The notes: generated by a model from the sequence alone, not told the origin. A stretch of DNA of 64,000 nt from Rubrimonas cliftonensis (GCF_900107585.1 NZ_FNQM01000002.1:519908-583907); one strand, 5' to 3'; shown: positions 17,311-26,407, numbered from the stretch's first letter. Numbers and translations: made by a program.

Positions 17311-17721
17311 CTAAACGGTCGCGTCGGGCGCCTTGCGGATGTGGACGCCGTTGATGCGCCACGCGCCGTCGACCATCAGCATCTCGTAGGCGGCGACGTA
17401 GCGCGCGCCGTCGGCGGTCTCGAAATACATGATCTGGACGGGGCCCGCGGGCCCTTCCTCCAGCGCGCCGGCCTCGACGCGGGCCGGCCGCCAGACCATC
17501 GGATAGCCGCCGCGCACCATGCGGCCGAAGCCGTCTGGCGTGCGGAACATGTTCTGGATCATCGGCGAGGCGAAGGTGAAGGCCTGCGCCCAGTCGTCGG
17601 CCTGGAACGCCCGGATCTGGGCGCCGATGACGGCCTGGATGTCCTCCGCGTCGCCGGCTGCGGCGGGTTGGGCGAGGGCCAGCGCAAGCGCAAGCGCGAT
17701 CGGACGTAGGGAAATCTTCAT
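17311..17721 (-). CDS. DUF4864 domain secreted protein
   Basis: The product is 136 residues from ATG 17721, beginning with a signal peptide (MKISLRPIALALALALAQPA) ending at AAAG. The mature part has DIQAVIGAQIRAFQADDWAQ, AFTFASPMIQNMF and VDGAWRINGVHI, matching the DUF4864 family, which has an NTF2/SnoaL-like look. Family function is unknown; it is probably periplasmic. The frame is open 41 codons further upstream, but that would place the signal peptide internally. The gene stands alone and is divergent from the hydroxyacid dehydrogenase gene. Confidence 0.82.
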   Translation of the reverse strand: MKISLRPIALALALALAQPAAAGDAEDIQAVIGAQIRAFQADDWAQAFTFASPMIQNMFRTPDGFGRMVRGGYPMVWRPARVEAGALEEGPAGPVQIMYFETADGARYVAAYEMLMVDGAWRINGVHIRKAPDATV

Positions 17722-17909
17722 GCGCGTCTCTCTCCGTTTCTCGCAATGCAAGCTGTCATGGAAAGCCGCCGCGGCAAGGATCAACCGGAAATCGCGTGGC
17801 GCCCCCGGCGGCAGGTTGACCATCCCGCCCCGTTTGCGCTTCATCGCACCGCCACATCGAGATAACGGGGGAGACGCGACATGAACGCCAGCCTGAAGGA
17901 TCGCCGCGG

Positions 17910-18875
17910 ATGACCGCCCCGCGCGTGCTCGTCACCCGCCGGTGGCCTGCGGACGCCGAGGCCGCGATGGCCGCGGCCTTCGACGTGACCTTCAACGAGG
18001 GCGACGTCGCCATGAGTCCGCAGGCGCTGGCCGAGGCGCTCCGCAGCTTCGACGCGGTGGCGCCCACCGTCTCCGACAGGCTGACGGCGGACCTTTTCGA
18101 GGGCGCGACCGCGAAGATCGTCTCCAACTATGGCGTCGGCTACACCAACATCGACACCGAGGCCGCGAAGAAGGCCGGGATCACGGTGACGAACACCCCC
18201 GGCGTGCTGACCGACTGCACCGCCGACCTCGCCATGGCGCTGATGCTCTCGGCCGCGCGCCGGCTGGGCGAGGGCGAGCGCGAACTGCGCGCGGGCAAGT
18301 GGACCGGCTGGCGGCCCACTCACATGATCGGCGTGAAGCCCACTGGCGCGACGCTGGGCGTGATCGGCTTCGGCCGCATCGGGCAGGCGGTGGCGCGCCG
18401 CGCCCACCACGGCTTTGCGATGAAGGTGATCTACTTCGACGCCTACCCGATCCCCGCCGAGGCCGCCGCCGCGGTGGGCGCCGAGCAGCGCGCCAGCGTC
18501 GAGGACGTGCTGCGCGAGGCCGATTTCGTGACGCTTCACACCACCGGCGGCGCCGAGAACCGCCACCTGATCAACGCCGAGCGCCTCGCGATCATGAAGC
18601 CCGGCGCTGTGCTGGTGAACACCGCCCGCGGCGAGTGCGTCGACGAGGCGGCGCTGGCGCAGGCGCTCAAGGACGGGCCGATCGCCGCCGCCGGGCTCGA
18701 CGTCTTCGAGGAGGAGCCGAAGGTGAACCCCGCGCTGATGGCGATGGAGAACGCCGTGCTGGCGCCGCATCTGGGCTCCGCCACGCATTCCACCCGCGTC
18801 GCCATGGGCATGACGGCGCTGGAGAACCTCAAGGCGTTCTTCGACGGCCGCGAGCCGCCGAACCGAGTCGCGTAA
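17910..18875 (+). CDS. D-2-hydroxyacid dehydrogenase (glyoxylate/hydroxypyruvate reductase-like)
   Basis: The product is 321 residues. The NAD(P)-binding glycine motif is LGVIGFGRIGQAVARRA near residue 150. The catalytic arginine is in VNTARGECVDE near 232, the glutamate in GLDVFEEEPKVNP, and the histidine in APHLGSATHSTR near 290. This order is standard for NAD(P)H-dependent reductases of glyoxylate, hydroxypyruvate and similar 2-keto acids. LSAARRLGEGERELRAG is typical of the GyaR/glyoxylate reductase branch. The thioredoxin-like gene follows after 13 bases and is probably co-transcribed. Exact substrate preference is not decidable. Confidence 0.92.
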   Translation: MTAPRVLVTRRWPADAEAAMAAAFDVTFNEGDVAMSPQALAEALRSFDAVAPTVSDRLTADLFEGATAKIVSNYGVGYTNIDTEAAKKAGITVTNTPGVLTDCTADLAMALMLSAARRLGEGERELRAGKWTGWRPTHMIGVKPTGATLGVIGFGRIGQAVARRAHHGFAMKVIYFDAYPIPAEAAAAVGAEQRASVEDVLREADFVTLHTTGGAENRHLINAERLAIMKPGAVLVNTARGECVDEAALAQALKDGPIAAAGLDVFEEEPKVNPALMAMENAVLAPHLGSATHSTRVAMGMTALENLKAFFDGREPPNRVA

Positions 18876-18888
18876 GGGAGAGACCGGC

Positions 18889-19440
18889 ATGGCCGAGGCC
18901 CCCGTCTGCGATTTCGGCTGGAAGGCGCCCGCGTTCACGCTGCCCGGCGTGGACGGGCGCGACCACGCGCTCGCCGACGTCAAGGGGCCGAACGGCGTGC
19001 TGGTCGCCTTCATCTGCAACCATTGCCCTTATGTGAAGGCGATCGCCGACCGGCTGGCGCGCGACTCCAGCGACCTCGCGGGCCTCGGCGTATCGACGGT
19101 CGCGATCTGCGCCAACGATGCGACGACCCATCCCGAGGACAGTTTCGACAACATGAAGCGCTTCGCCGAGGCGCATTGCTTCGGCTTCCCTTATCTGCAT
19201 GACGAGAGCCAGCAGGTGGCGAAAGCCTGGGGCGCCGTCTGCACGCCCGATTTCTTCGGGTTGAACGCGGCGCTGGAGCTGCAGTATCGCGGCCGGCTCG
19301 ACAGTTCGGGTTCTCGCGCCGCTTCGCCGGACGCGCGGCGCGAGCTGTTCGAGGCGATGCGCCAGGTCGCCGAGACCGGCGCGGGGCCGCGCGACCAGAC
19401 CCCGGCCATCGGCTGCTCGATCAAGTGGAAGGCGGCGTGA
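18889..19440 (+). CDS. Thioredoxin-like / AhpC-TSA family protein
   Basis: The product is 183 residues. The thioredoxin fold is seen in [20 protein letters not shown] and [15 protein letters not shown]. The active-site pair reads C-N-H-C near residues 43-46. [17 protein letters not shown] carries the cis-proline loop and a further cysteine. It has no signal peptide, so it is cytoplasmic. Proteins of this kind are annotated as thioredoxin-family or alkyl hydroperoxide reductase-like and probably reduce disulfides or peroxides. AGGGAGAGACC-type sequence precedes the ATG. It sits between the hydroxyacid dehydrogenase and the YaiI gene, with short spacing to both. Confidence 0.87.
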   Translation: MAEAPVCDFGWKAPAFTLPGVDGRDHALADVKGPNGVLVAFICNHCPYVKAIADRLARDSSDLAGLGVSTVAICANDATTHPEDSFDNMKRFAEAHCFGFPYLHDESQQVAKAWGAVCTPDFFGLNAALELQYRGRLDSSGSRAASPDARRELFEAMRQVAETGAGPRDQTPAIGCSIKWKAA

Positions 19441-19453
19441 GCCGCAGCGCGCC

Positions 19454-19906
19454 TTGACGCTCTATGTCGACGCCGACGCCTGCCCGGTGCGGGCGGAGGC
19501 GCTGAAGGTCGCCGAACGCCACAAGGTGCGGGTGATCTACGTCGCCAACGGCGGCATCCGGCCGCCGGCGCACCCGCTCGCCACGCTGCAGATCGTGCCG
19601 GAGGGCCCCGACGCCGCCGACGACTGGATCGCGGCTCAGGCGGGCCCCGGCGATGTCTGCGTCACGGCCGACATACCGCTCGCCCATCGCTGCGTGACGG
19701 CGGGAGCGCTGGTGCTGAAGCCGAACGGCGAGACGCTTACGCCGGCCAATATCGGCTCGGCGCTGGCGACGCGCGACCTGATGGCGGATCTGCGCGCCGC
19801 CAACCCGCTGGGCGGCGAAGGCGGCGGCAAGGGCTTCACGAAAGCCGACCGGTCGCGCTTTCTCGACGCGCTCGACCGGACTTTGCGGCGCGCGGCTCAG
19901 GCCTGA
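19454..19906 (+). CDS. YaiI/YqxD family protein (DUF188, PIN-like)
   Basis: The product is 150 residues from a TTG start. The N-terminal [20 protein letters not shown], then [30 protein letters not shown] and [11 protein letters not shown], are diagnostic of the YaiI/YqxD family. The conserved acidic residues resemble a PIN-like nuclease, but activity is not established. There is no ATG near the domain start, so TTG 19454, 14 bases after the preceding stop, is the best choice. The last 10 bases overlap the end of mscL on the opposite strand. Confidence 0.88.
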   Translation: MTLYVDADACPVRAEALKVAERHKVRVIYVANGGIRPPAHPLATLQIVPEGPDAADDWIAAQAGPGDVCVTADIPLAHRCVTAGALVLKPNGETLTPANIGSALATRDLMADLRAANPLGGEGGGKGFTKADRSRFLDALDRTLRRAAQA

Positions 19907-20322
19907 CGCGCGGCGAGCAGGTCGCGGATCTCGCCCAGCAGCTTTTCCTGAGCCGGAGCCTGCGGCGGCGCGGCCTCCTCCTCGGCGACGGCGGCCTTCT
20001 TCAGATTGTTCACGGCCTTGACGATGAGAAAGAGCACCCAGGCGACGATAAGGAAGCTGATCACCGCGTTGAGGAACATGCCGTAATTCAATGTGGCGGC
20101 GCCGGCCGCCTTGGCTGCGGCGACAGAACTGAACTCCTGCCCGCTCAAGTTCAGGAAAAGGTTTGAGAAATCGATGCCGCCCGTGAAGAGGCCGATGATC
20201 GGGTTGATCAGATCCTCGACGAAGCTGGTCACGATCGTGGTGAAGGCCGCGCCGATGACGATGCCCACGCCCATGTCGACGACGTTGCCACGGATGGCGA
20301 ACTCCTTGAATTCCTGTAGCAT
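19897..20322 (-). CDS. mscL: Large-conductance mechanosensitive channel MscL
   Basis: The product is 141 residues. The N-terminal helix and first membrane segment read [20 protein letters not shown] and [20 protein letters not shown], highly typical of MscL. The second membrane segment is [20 protein letters not shown], followed by the charged C-terminal helix ending [16 protein letters not shown]. The protein forms a homopentameric pore that opens under membrane tension to release solutes on hypo-osmotic shock. ATG 20322 gives the conserved N-terminus; the frame runs on upstream without resemblance. It is divergent from the DUF1127 gene. Confidence 0.96.
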   Translation of the reverse strand: MLQEFKEFAIRGNVVDMGVGIVIGAAFTTIVTSFVEDLINPIIGLFTGGIDFSNLFLNLSGQEFSSVAAAKAAGAATLNYGMFLNAVISFLIVAWVLFLIVKAVNNLKKAAVAEEEAAPPQAPAQEKLLGEIRDLLAARQA

Positions 20323-20527
20323 TGCAAATCCTCGTGTTACGCGCGCCGCGCAGGTGCGACGGTGCGCGCAGAATTCTTTTCCCCGACGATTCCGACAAGC
20401 GACAATTTTAAGCTTTGCCGTCGGCGCAATGCGGAGCTGCGCCGGCGGCTGTTGTTGCGGCGCACAACAGGGAGCATCTGCGCTTGGCACAGGCGCTTCC
20501 CGCGCCCTCCTTCCAAGGAAAAGCACC

Positions 20528-20746
20528 ATGACCGCCATCACGCACGCCCGTTCCGACCGCGCGACGGGCTTCTTCGACCGCGCCGTTGCGACGCTGCGCG
20601 ACATCGGCCGCGCCTACACGCAGGCGCTTGCGCTGCGCCGGACCTATCAGGAGCTGTCGCAGCTGAGCGACCGCGAGCTCGACGATCTGGGTCTCGACCG
20701 CGCCTCCATCGGCGCCGCGGCGCGCAAGGCCGTCTTCGGGGCCTGA
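20528..20746 (+). CDS. DUF1127 (YjiS-like) small protein
   Basis: The product is 72 residues. The C-terminal half, [20 protein letters not shown], is the DUF1127 motif, a short arginine-rich helix pair found in many alphaproteobacteria. Small DUF1127 proteins have been linked to RNA turnover and phosphate metabolism in Agrobacterium; whether that holds here is unknown. ATG 20528 follows AAGGAAAAG at good spacing. The frame is open for 145 codons upstream, but that part overlaps mscL antisense. It probably has its own promoter in the 205-base divergent region shared with mscL. Confidence 0.87.
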   Translation: MTAITHARSDRATGFFDRAVATLRDIGRAYTQALALRRTYQELSQLSDRELDDLGLDRASIGAAARKAVFGA

Positions 20747-21086
20747 CGCGCCGCCCGCCGCGGGGGGGCGCCTGACGGATCTGCGCCGCTGCCCCCGATG
20801 AAGGCTGTGGCGCGGCCTGCTCGCGCCAGCGCATCAAATATGCGACGTTCCGGCGCAAGGCGCGCAGTCGCGCGGCAGCGCCTCGCGCCGAGCCCGGTCG
20901 GTCAGCCGTCCGCGGGCGCGCGAAAGCGTCTTCGCGAAGCTCGGGAAGAACGTCCCGGTGAGGGGCGTCGCGCGCCCGGCCTCGGGGAGGTCGTGCGCGG
21001 GAGCGCAGCGCAGCGTCCCCAGACGATGAGCATGACCCGGCCGGGCCCGGGGCGGGAGGGCCGTGGAGCCGCGATCGGCCCGCGCA
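20747..21086. other. Intergenic gap between DUF1127 gene and uvrD
   Basis: These 340 bases separate two converging genes. A GC-rich stretch with a run of seven G at 20763-20769 could form a hairpin, but there is no T-run after it on either strand. I see no coding sequence, tRNA or clear terminator. Confidence 0.4.
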
Positions 21087-23447
21087 TCAGCACGGCGCGT
21101 CGTCCGCCGCGGTCACGAAGCTCGCCAGCACTCTCTTCTCGCCGGCTTTCTCGAAGGCGATGGTCAGCTTGTCGCCCTCGACGCCAAGGACTGCGCCATA
21201 GCCGAATTTCTGGTGGAACACCCGCGCGCCCGTCTCGAAGCGCGCGACGGCCTGGGCGTCGATCACCAGCGCGCGGGCCTCGGCCGGCGCCGCCGCGCCG
21301 CGCTCCCGCCCCCGGCTCTGGAGCCGTCGCCAGCCGGGCGAATTGTACACCGAGGCGTCCGCCGCGCCCTGCTCAAGCACTGACGGGCTGAGCGGCCCGG
21401 CGGCGCCATAGCCGCCGCCCGCCAGCCCCGGCGGCGTCAGCACCTCGACATGGGCCTTCGGCAACTCGTCGATGAAGCGCGAGGGCAGGGCGGACTGCCA
21501 CTGATTATAGATGCGCCGGTTGGCCGCGAAGCTGATCGCGCAGCGCTCCCGCGCCCGCGTGACGCCGACATAGGCGAGGCGGCGCTCCTCCTCGAGGCCC
21601 TTGGCGCCGTTCTCGTCCATCGAGCGCTGCGAGGGAAACAGCCCGTCCTCCCAGCCGGGCAGGAACACCGCGCGGAACTCCAGCCCCTTGGCGGCGTGCA
21701 GCGTCATCACCGAGACCTTCTCGCCGGCGTCGTCGGAGGCGTTGTCCATCACGAGGCTGACATGTTCGAGGAAACCGGTGAGATTCTCGAACTCCTCCAG
21801 CGCCTTCACCAGCTCCTTGAGGTTCTCCAGCCGCCCCGGCGCCTCGGGGCCGCGGTCCGCCTGCCACATCGCCGTGTAGCCCGACTCGTCGAGGATGACG
21901 CGGGCGACGTCGACATGATCGGCGCCGGGCGCGGCGAGCTGCGCGCGCCAGCGGTCGATGTCGCGCAGCAGCCGCGCCAGCGCCCCGCGCGCCCGCGCCG
22001 TGAGCCCCTCCTCCGCCACCACCAGCCGCGCGCCGTCGATCAGGCCGGCGCCGGCGGCGCGGGCGCGGGCGTTGATCTCCGCCTGCGCCTTGTCGCCGAG
22101 GCCGCGCTTGGGCGTGTTCAGGATGCGCTCGAAGGCCAGACCGTCATCCGGCTGCGCCACGACCCGGAAATAGGCCATCGCGTCGCGAATCTCGAGCCGC
22201 TCGTAGAAGCGCGGGCCGCCGATGACGCGGTAGGGCAGGCCGATGGTGAGGAACCGGTCCTCGAAGGCGCGCATCTGGTGCGAGGCGCGCACCAGCACCG
22301 CCATGTCGTCGAGCGGGATGCGGTCGTCGCCGCGGTCGCGGCGCGAGAACCGCTCAAGCTCCTCGCCGACCCAGCGCGCCTCCTCCTCGCCGTCCCAGTG
22401 GCCGATGAGGCGAAGCTTCTCGCCGCCGTCGCCGGCCGTCCACAGCTCCTTGCCGAGCCGGTCGCGGTTGGCGCGGATCACGCCCGAGGCGGCGCCGAGA
22501 ATGTGGGCGGTGGAGCGGTAGTTCTGCTCCAGACGTATCACGGTCGCCCCGGGGAAATCCTTCTCGAAGCGCAGGATGTTGCCGACCTCGGCCCCGCGCC
22601 AGCCATAGATCGACTGGTCGTCGTCGCCGACGCAGCAGATGTTTCCACCCTGAACCCCGCCCGCCAGAAGCCGCAGCCACATGTACTGCGCAACGTTGGT
22701 GTCCTGATACTCGTCGACGAGGATGTAGCGGAACCAGCGGCGATACTTGTCGAGCACATCGGGGTTGTTCTGGAATATCTTCACACAATGCAGCAGCAGG
22801 TCGCCGAAATCGCAGGCGTTCAGTGTGCGCAGCCGCGCCTGATAGGCGGCGTAGAGCGCGCCGCCCGCGCCGGCGTAGAGCGCCGCGTCGGCTGCCGGCA
22901 CGGCCTCGGGGCCGAGCCCACGATTCTTCCACTGGTCGATGAGGCCCGCGAGCATCCGCGGCGGCCAGCGCTTCTCGTCGATGTTCGCGGCCTGCACGAC
23001 CTGCCTGAGCAGCCGAAGCTGGTCGTCGCTGTCCAGAATCCCGAAATTGGACTTCAGGTCCACAATTTCAGCGTGTCGTCGCAGTAGCTTCACGCAGAGC
23101 GCGTGGAAGGTGCCGAGCCACGGCATCCCCTCCACCGCGCCGCCGACGAGGTCTCCGATGCGGTGGCGCATCTCGCGGGCGGCCTTGTTGGTGAATGTCA
23201 CCGACAGCACTTCGTTCGGCCGCGCCTTGCCCGAGGCCAGCAGATGCGCGATCCGCGCGGTCAGCGCGCGGGTCTTGCCGGTGCCGGCGCCTGCGAGCAC
23301 CAGCACCGCGCCGTCGGTCGTCTCGACCGCCTTGCGCTGGGCGGGGTTGAGGCCGTCGAGATAGGGCGCGCGCGGGCGCGGCGCGGCCAGCTGCGAAAGC
23401 GGCGCTTCCTCGAAGGCGTCTGGATCGTCGGTCCATCGCTGGGTCAT
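21087..23447 (-). CDS. uvrD: UvrD/PcrA-type DNA helicase
   Basis: The product is 786 residues, a normal length. Superfamily 1 helicase motifs appear in order: LNPAQRKAVETTDG (Q motif), LVLAGAGTGKTRALTARI (Walker A), VTFTNKAAREMRHRI, RYILVDEYQDTN (Walker B), VGDDDQSIYGWRGAE, RLEQNYRS, VSVMTLHAAKGLEF and LEEERRLAYVGVTRARE. It unwinds DNA 3' to 5' in nucleotide excision and mismatch repair and removes RecA from DNA. The C-terminal TUDOR-like segment GARVFHQKFGYGAVLGVEGD, which binds RNA polymerase in PcrA, is present. A perfect SOS box lies 42 bases upstream, so LexA control is likely. Confidence 0.94.
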   Translation of the reverse strand: MTQRWTDDPDAFEEAPLSQLAAPRPRAPYLDGLNPAQRKAVETTDGAVLVLAGAGTGKTRALTARIAHLLASGKARPNEVLSVTFTNKAAREMRHRIGDLVGGAVEGMPWLGTFHALCVKLLRRHAEIVDLKSNFGILDSDDQLRLLRQVVQAANIDEKRWPPRMLAGLIDQWKNRGLGPEAVPAADAALYAGAGGALYAAYQARLRTLNACDFGDLLLHCVKIFQNNPDVLDKYRRWFRYILVDEYQDTNVAQYMWLRLLAGGVQGGNICCVGDDDQSIYGWRGAEVGNILRFEKDFPGATVIRLEQNYRSTAHILGAASGVIRANRDRLGKELWTAGDGGEKLRLIGHWDGEEEARWVGEELERFSRRDRGDDRIPLDDMAVLVRASHQMRAFEDRFLTIGLPYRVIGGPRFYERLEIRDAMAYFRVVAQPDDGLAFERILNTPKRGLGDKAQAEINARARAAGAGLIDGARLVVAEEGLTARARGALARLLRDIDRWRAQLAAPGADHVDVARVILDESGYTAMWQADRGPEAPGRLENLKELVKALEEFENLTGFLEHVSLVMDNASDDAGEKVSVMTLHAAKGLEFRAVFLPGWEDGLFPSQRSMDENGAKGLEEERRLAYVGVTRARERCAISFAANRRIYNQWQSALPSRFIDELPKAHVEVLTPPGLAGGGYGAAGPLSPSVLEQGAADASVYNSPGWRRLQSRGRERGAAAPAEARALVIDAQAVARFETGARVFHQKFGYGAVLGVEGDKLTIAFEKAGEKRVLASFVTAADDAPC

Positions 23448-23488
23448 GCCAGCAGCATAGCTGCGCTGAGGCCGCTGGAAAAGCGAAT

Positions 23489-23503
23489 GTTCGAGATTTG
23501 TTC
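23489..23503 (-). promoter_or_regulatory. SOS box (LexA operator) of uvrD
   Basis: The sequence GTTC-GAGATTT-GTTC is an exact match to the alphaproteobacterial direct-repeat LexA consensus GTTC-N7-GTTC. On the coding strand of uvrD it reads GAAC-N7-GAAC. Its inner edge is 42 bases from the uvrD start codon, the usual place for a repressor site. Confidence 0.85.
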
Positions 23504-23728
23504 AGGTCTCGCGCGATCTTTGCGCGCCCGTCCGTCACCCTTCGCGCGGCGCGGCGCTGCGCGAAATCGCCGCCGGATGTCATTTCCGCGGCGATGTTCG
23601 ACGCAATTTTAATATTACTGTGAATAATGGCCGCCATGCGACGACGCAGCGCGCAGCCGCGGCCGCCTGGCGGCGACGCCAGGCGTATTCATGAAGATCA
23701 TTGTTAGAATTCGTTCGGGGGTAGCGGC

Positions 23729-23905
23729 ATGCTCGAGAAACCGATCTTTCGCGTCGGCACTGGAAAGAACCGCAAGAGAGAAACTTTCCAGATCGGCAAG
23801 ACGCCCTCCGGCGCCAAGGTCGTCACGGTGAAGCCGGAGACGTATCGGCGGGCGCTTGCGGCGGCCGCGGCGGCCAACGGCGTCTCCAAGGAGATGAAGT
23901 CTTGA
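23729..23905 (+). CDS. Small hypothetical protein, first gene of a two-gene module
   Basis: The product is 58 residues. It begins MLEKPIFRVGTGKNRKRETF and continues with a threonine/lysine-rich strand-like part, then a helix TYRRALAAAAAANGVSKEMKS. It is basic and has no signal peptide or membrane segment. I do not recognise the family. A GGGGG stretch precedes the ATG. The stop codon overlaps the TTG start of the next gene (TTGA), and the AAGGAG that serves that gene lies within this one, so the two are translationally coupled. The upstream 100 bases are clearly richer in A and T than the surroundings (for example AATTTTAATATTACTGTGAA near 23606), which may mark a promoter or transferred DNA. 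Confidence 0.65.
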   Translation: MLEKPIFRVGTGKNRKRETFQIGKTPSGAKVVTVKPETYRRALAAAAAANGVSKEMKS

Positions 23906-24381
23906 GCGAGACGATGCAGCCCGATCTCGACCAGATCTTCGAAATCCTCGCGCCGGTGGACGACGACATCGAGGGACTGCTCGCCTACGCCTATTTCAAG
24001 CGGCACAAGCGCGCTTGGAGCCACAACTTCCTGCGCGCGCGGGGGCGGCATCCCAGTGAGGTCGAGGAGATCGCGTTCTCCGAGAGCGCCTGCGTCAGCG
24101 ACCAGATCTCGCGCTACCGCCAGCAGGCGCAGAACGCCCTCGTCGCCTATGGCGCGATGTGCGTCGGCGACGCTCGGGAAGACATCGCGCGCGAGGCGAT
24201 CACCGCCCGCATGGAGCGTTCCGCCGAGGTCGTGGAGCAGAGCGGCTCGCTCGACTCCCAGGTCAAGTCGAGCGTCATCTCGACCCTGCTGACGACGGCG
24301 ATCCTCGTGCTGCTTGCGGCCGGCGTCCGCCTGCTCGGGATCGACCTGCTCGACGTCGTGGACGCCGTCAACGCCAAGTGA
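23902..24381 (+). CDS. Hypothetical helical protein with C-terminal membrane anchor
   Basis: The product is 159 residues from TTG 23902, chosen because AAGGAG lies 8 bases upstream and the start overlaps the previous stop; ATG 23914 is the alternative. Residues 1-120 are charged and mostly helical (VDDDIEGLLAYAYFKRHKRA, ARGRHPSEVEEIAF, ISRYRQQAQNALVAY, ITARMERSAEVVEQSGS). Residues about 121-146 form one membrane segment (VISTLLTTAILVLLAAGVRL), followed by a short tail. The general form, a soluble helical domain tethered by one C-terminal helix, is common among uncharacterised bacterial proteins of this kind. Function unknown. Confidence 0.72.
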   Translation: MSETMQPDLDQIFEILAPVDDDIEGLLAYAYFKRHKRAWSHNFLRARGRHPSEVEEIAFSESACVSDQISRYRQQAQNALVAYGAMCVGDAREDIAREAITARMERSAEVVEQSGSLDSQVKSSVISTLLTTAILVLLAAGVRLLGIDLLDVVDAVNAK

Positions 24382-24482
24382 AGGCGGTCCCGCCGCTGCA
24401 GGGCTTGACGCGCCGCCGCGTTCGCGGCGGGGTGATGCGGTCGCGCAAGAGGGTGCGCGGCGTCTGACCGAAAGTCCGCTCC

Positions 24483-25022
24483 ATGATCAAGCGCCTAGAC
24501 GTGCGGGACTACATCCGCACCATCCCCGACTTCCCCCATGAGGGGATCATGTTCCGCGACGTGACGACGCTGTTCGGCGACCCCCGCGGTTTCCGCATGG
24601 CCATCGACCTGCTGCTGCACCCGTATGCGGGGCTGCGGATCGACAAGGTGGCGGCGCTGGAGGCGCGCGGGTTCATCCTCGGCGGCGCTGTGGCGCACCA
24701 GCTTTCGGTCGGGTTCGCGCCGATCCGCAAGAAGGGCAAGCTGCCCTGGAAGACCATCGCGCAGGAATATCAGCTCGAATACGGCGAGGCGATCGTCGAG
24801 GTCCACGAGGACGCGATCCTGCCCGGCGAGCAGGTGCTGGTGGTGGACGACCTTCTGGCGACCGGGGGCACGGCGGAGGCCGGCATCAAGCTGATCGAGC
24901 GGCTCGGCGGCGAGGTCGTCGGCTGCTGCTTCGTCATCGACCTGCCGGATCTCGGTGGGCGCAGTCGTCTTGAGGCGCTGGGCGTGGACGTCCATGCGCT
25001 CTGCGCCTTCGAGGGCGGTTGA
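24483..25022 (+). CDS. apt: Adenine phosphoribosyltransferase
   Basis: The product is 179 residues, the standard length. [20 protein letters not shown] is the conserved N-terminal stretch, [20 protein letters not shown] is the substrate loop region, [20 protein letters not shown] the mobile loop, and [20 protein letters not shown] the PRPP-binding motif. The enzyme salvages adenine with PRPP to give AMP in the cytoplasm. The gene starts about 100 bases after the tail-anchored protein gene and appears to be an independent housekeeping gene, convergent with the GST gene. Confidence 0.96.
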   Translation: MIKRLDVRDYIRTIPDFPHEGIMFRDVTTLFGDPRGFRMAIDLLLHPYAGLRIDKVAALEARGFILGGAVAHQLSVGFAPIRKKGKLPWKTIAQEYQLEYGEAIVEVHEDAILPGEQVLVVDDLLATGGTAEAGIKLIERLGGEVVGCCFVIDLPDLGGRSRLEALGVDVHALCAFEGG

Positions 25023-25081
25023 CCGGGGTGCACGCGCGCTCGTCGGCGCCGCAGGCGAGACAGCCTGCGGCGCGGGCGGCT

Positions 25082-25747
25082 TCAGTAGTTGGAGGGGAAC
25101 ATCGCGCGGCGGGCTTCGTCGTCCATCTCTGTCTTGAAGCCGGCGTCGGCCCCCAGCGCCAGCGCCTTCCGCGCCGCGGGGCGAGCGGAGATATCGGCGT
25201 GCCAGCGCTTGAGGTTGGGGAAGTCGTCGAACCGCTCGGGGCCTTCGAGGATCAGCGGCAGCGGGTTCGTCCAGCCCCATGCCGCCATGTCGACGATGGT
25301 GTAGGCGTCGCCGAGCACATAGGGGTTGCCGCCGATCTTGCGGTCGATGATCGCGAAATGGCGTGCGGCCTCCTTGCGGTAGCGGTTGACCGCGTAGGGC
25401 AGCGTCTCCGGCGCCATGCGGCCGAAATGCACCGACTGGCCGTTGTAGGGGCCGAGCCCGGTCGCGACGAACATCAGCCACGAGAGCAGCGCGGCGCGGT
25501 CGTCATGGAGGAACTTGCCGGTCTTCTCGGCCAGGTACAGCAGGATGGCGTTGCTGTCGAACACCACGGCGCCGCCGTCCTCGATCACCGGGGCCTTGGC
25601 GTTGGGGTTCAGCGCGAGGAACTCCGGGCTGTGCTGTTCGCCGCGGCGCGTGTCGACCCTGACCGGCTCGTATTCGAGCCCGGCCTCTTCGAGAAAGAGC
25701 GCGACCTTCCTTGGGTTCGGCCCGGTGTTGTAGTGAAAGCGGATCAT
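25082..25747 (-). CDS. Glutathione S-transferase family protein (YfcG/Gst-like)
   Basis: The product is 221 residues. The N-terminal thioredoxin-like domain contains MIRFHYNTGPNPRKVALFLE, EEAGLEYEPVRVDTRRGEQH, NPNAKAPVIEDGGAVVFDSN and AILLYLAEKTGKF, which form the glutathione site. The C-terminal helical domain includes FAIIDRKIGGNPYVLGDAYT, IVDMAAWGW. This is the Nu/YfcG-like group that often has disulfide reductase activity rather than classic conjugation. ATG 25747 starts the conserved strand; the frame continues 22 codons upstream without similarity. Cytoplasmic, monocistronic. Confidence 0.92.
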   Translation of the reverse strand: MIRFHYNTGPNPRKVALFLEEAGLEYEPVRVDTRRGEQHSPEFLALNPNAKAPVIEDGGAVVFDSNAILLYLAEKTGKFLHDDRAALLSWLMFVATGLGPYNGQSVHFGRMAPETLPYAVNRYRKEAARHFAIIDRKIGGNPYVLGDAYTIVDMAAWGWTNPLPLILEGPERFDDFPNLKRWHADISARPAARKALALGADAGFKTEMDDEARRAMFPSNY

Positions 25748-25876
25748 CGCGCTGAGGTCCTTTCCCGGCGTTGGAGCCGGGCAGAAGTAGCGGGGCCGGG
25801 CCCGGCCGTCCAATGACGATCCTGAATGTGCCGCCCGGCGCGTGGGGGCGCCGGGCGTCGTGGCCTTCTTCGCGGC

Positions 25877-26305
25877 TCAGGAGCCGGGCGAGACGCTGGC
25901 GAGGTAGGCCGCGACGTTGGCGCGATCATCGTCGCTCGGCAGCTTGTAGGCCATGTTCGAGCGGGCCTTGCTGTCGTCGAGCTTGGCGCGGAGATAGTCG
26001 CGCGGGTCGGCGAGGTAGGCGGCGATCTCCGCCTCGGTCCAGGTGAAGCCGGTCGCGCCGAGCGCTTCGAGAGACTTGCCGTAGCGCTTGAAGTCCTCAC
26101 CGGACGCCGCGACGCGGCCGACGATGCCGTAGAGGTTCGGGCCGGTCTTGCCGCCCTTCACGAGCGTGTCGCCGCCGTCGGTGACGACCATGTGGCACGT
26201 CCGGCACGCCTTCTCGAACGTCGCCTCGCCGGCCGCCGGGTCGGCGGCCTGCGCGGCGCCGCCGATGAGCGTCGCCGCGACTGCGGCCGTGATCAGGTAC
26301 TTCAT
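25877..26305 (-). CDS. Class I c-type cytochrome, periplasmic
   Basis: The product is 142 residues with a signal peptide (MKYLITAAVAATLIGGAAQA). One haem-binding CxxCH motif is present (FEKACRTCHMVV, about residues 35-39). GPNLYGIVGRVAASGEDFKR and WTEAEIAAYLADPRDYLRAK, together with the late methionine in RSNMAYKLPSDDDRANVAAY (probable axial ligand), match the mitochondrial/c2-type cytochrome family. It carries electrons in the periplasm. It stands alone between the GST gene and lipB. Confidence 0.93.
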   Translation of the reverse strand: MKYLITAAVAATLIGGAAQAADPAAGEATFEKACRTCHMVVTDGGDTLVKGGKTGPNLYGIVGRVAASGEDFKRYGKSLEALGATGFTWTEAEIAAYLADPRDYLRAKLDDSKARSNMAYKLPSDDDRANVAAYLASVSPGS

Positions 26306-26407
26306 GAAGCGTCTCTCCCTGCTTCCCTAGAATCCGCGGCGGCTCTCCGCCGCTCACGCATGAGGTATAGCGCGTCGCGCGGGACCGCGCAGCGGGGCGC
26401 GACGGCG

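Noticed and set aside
23697..23720. SOS box before the two-gene module
   Set aside because: GTTA-GAATTC-GTTC has a mismatch in the first half and six instead of seven spacer bases.
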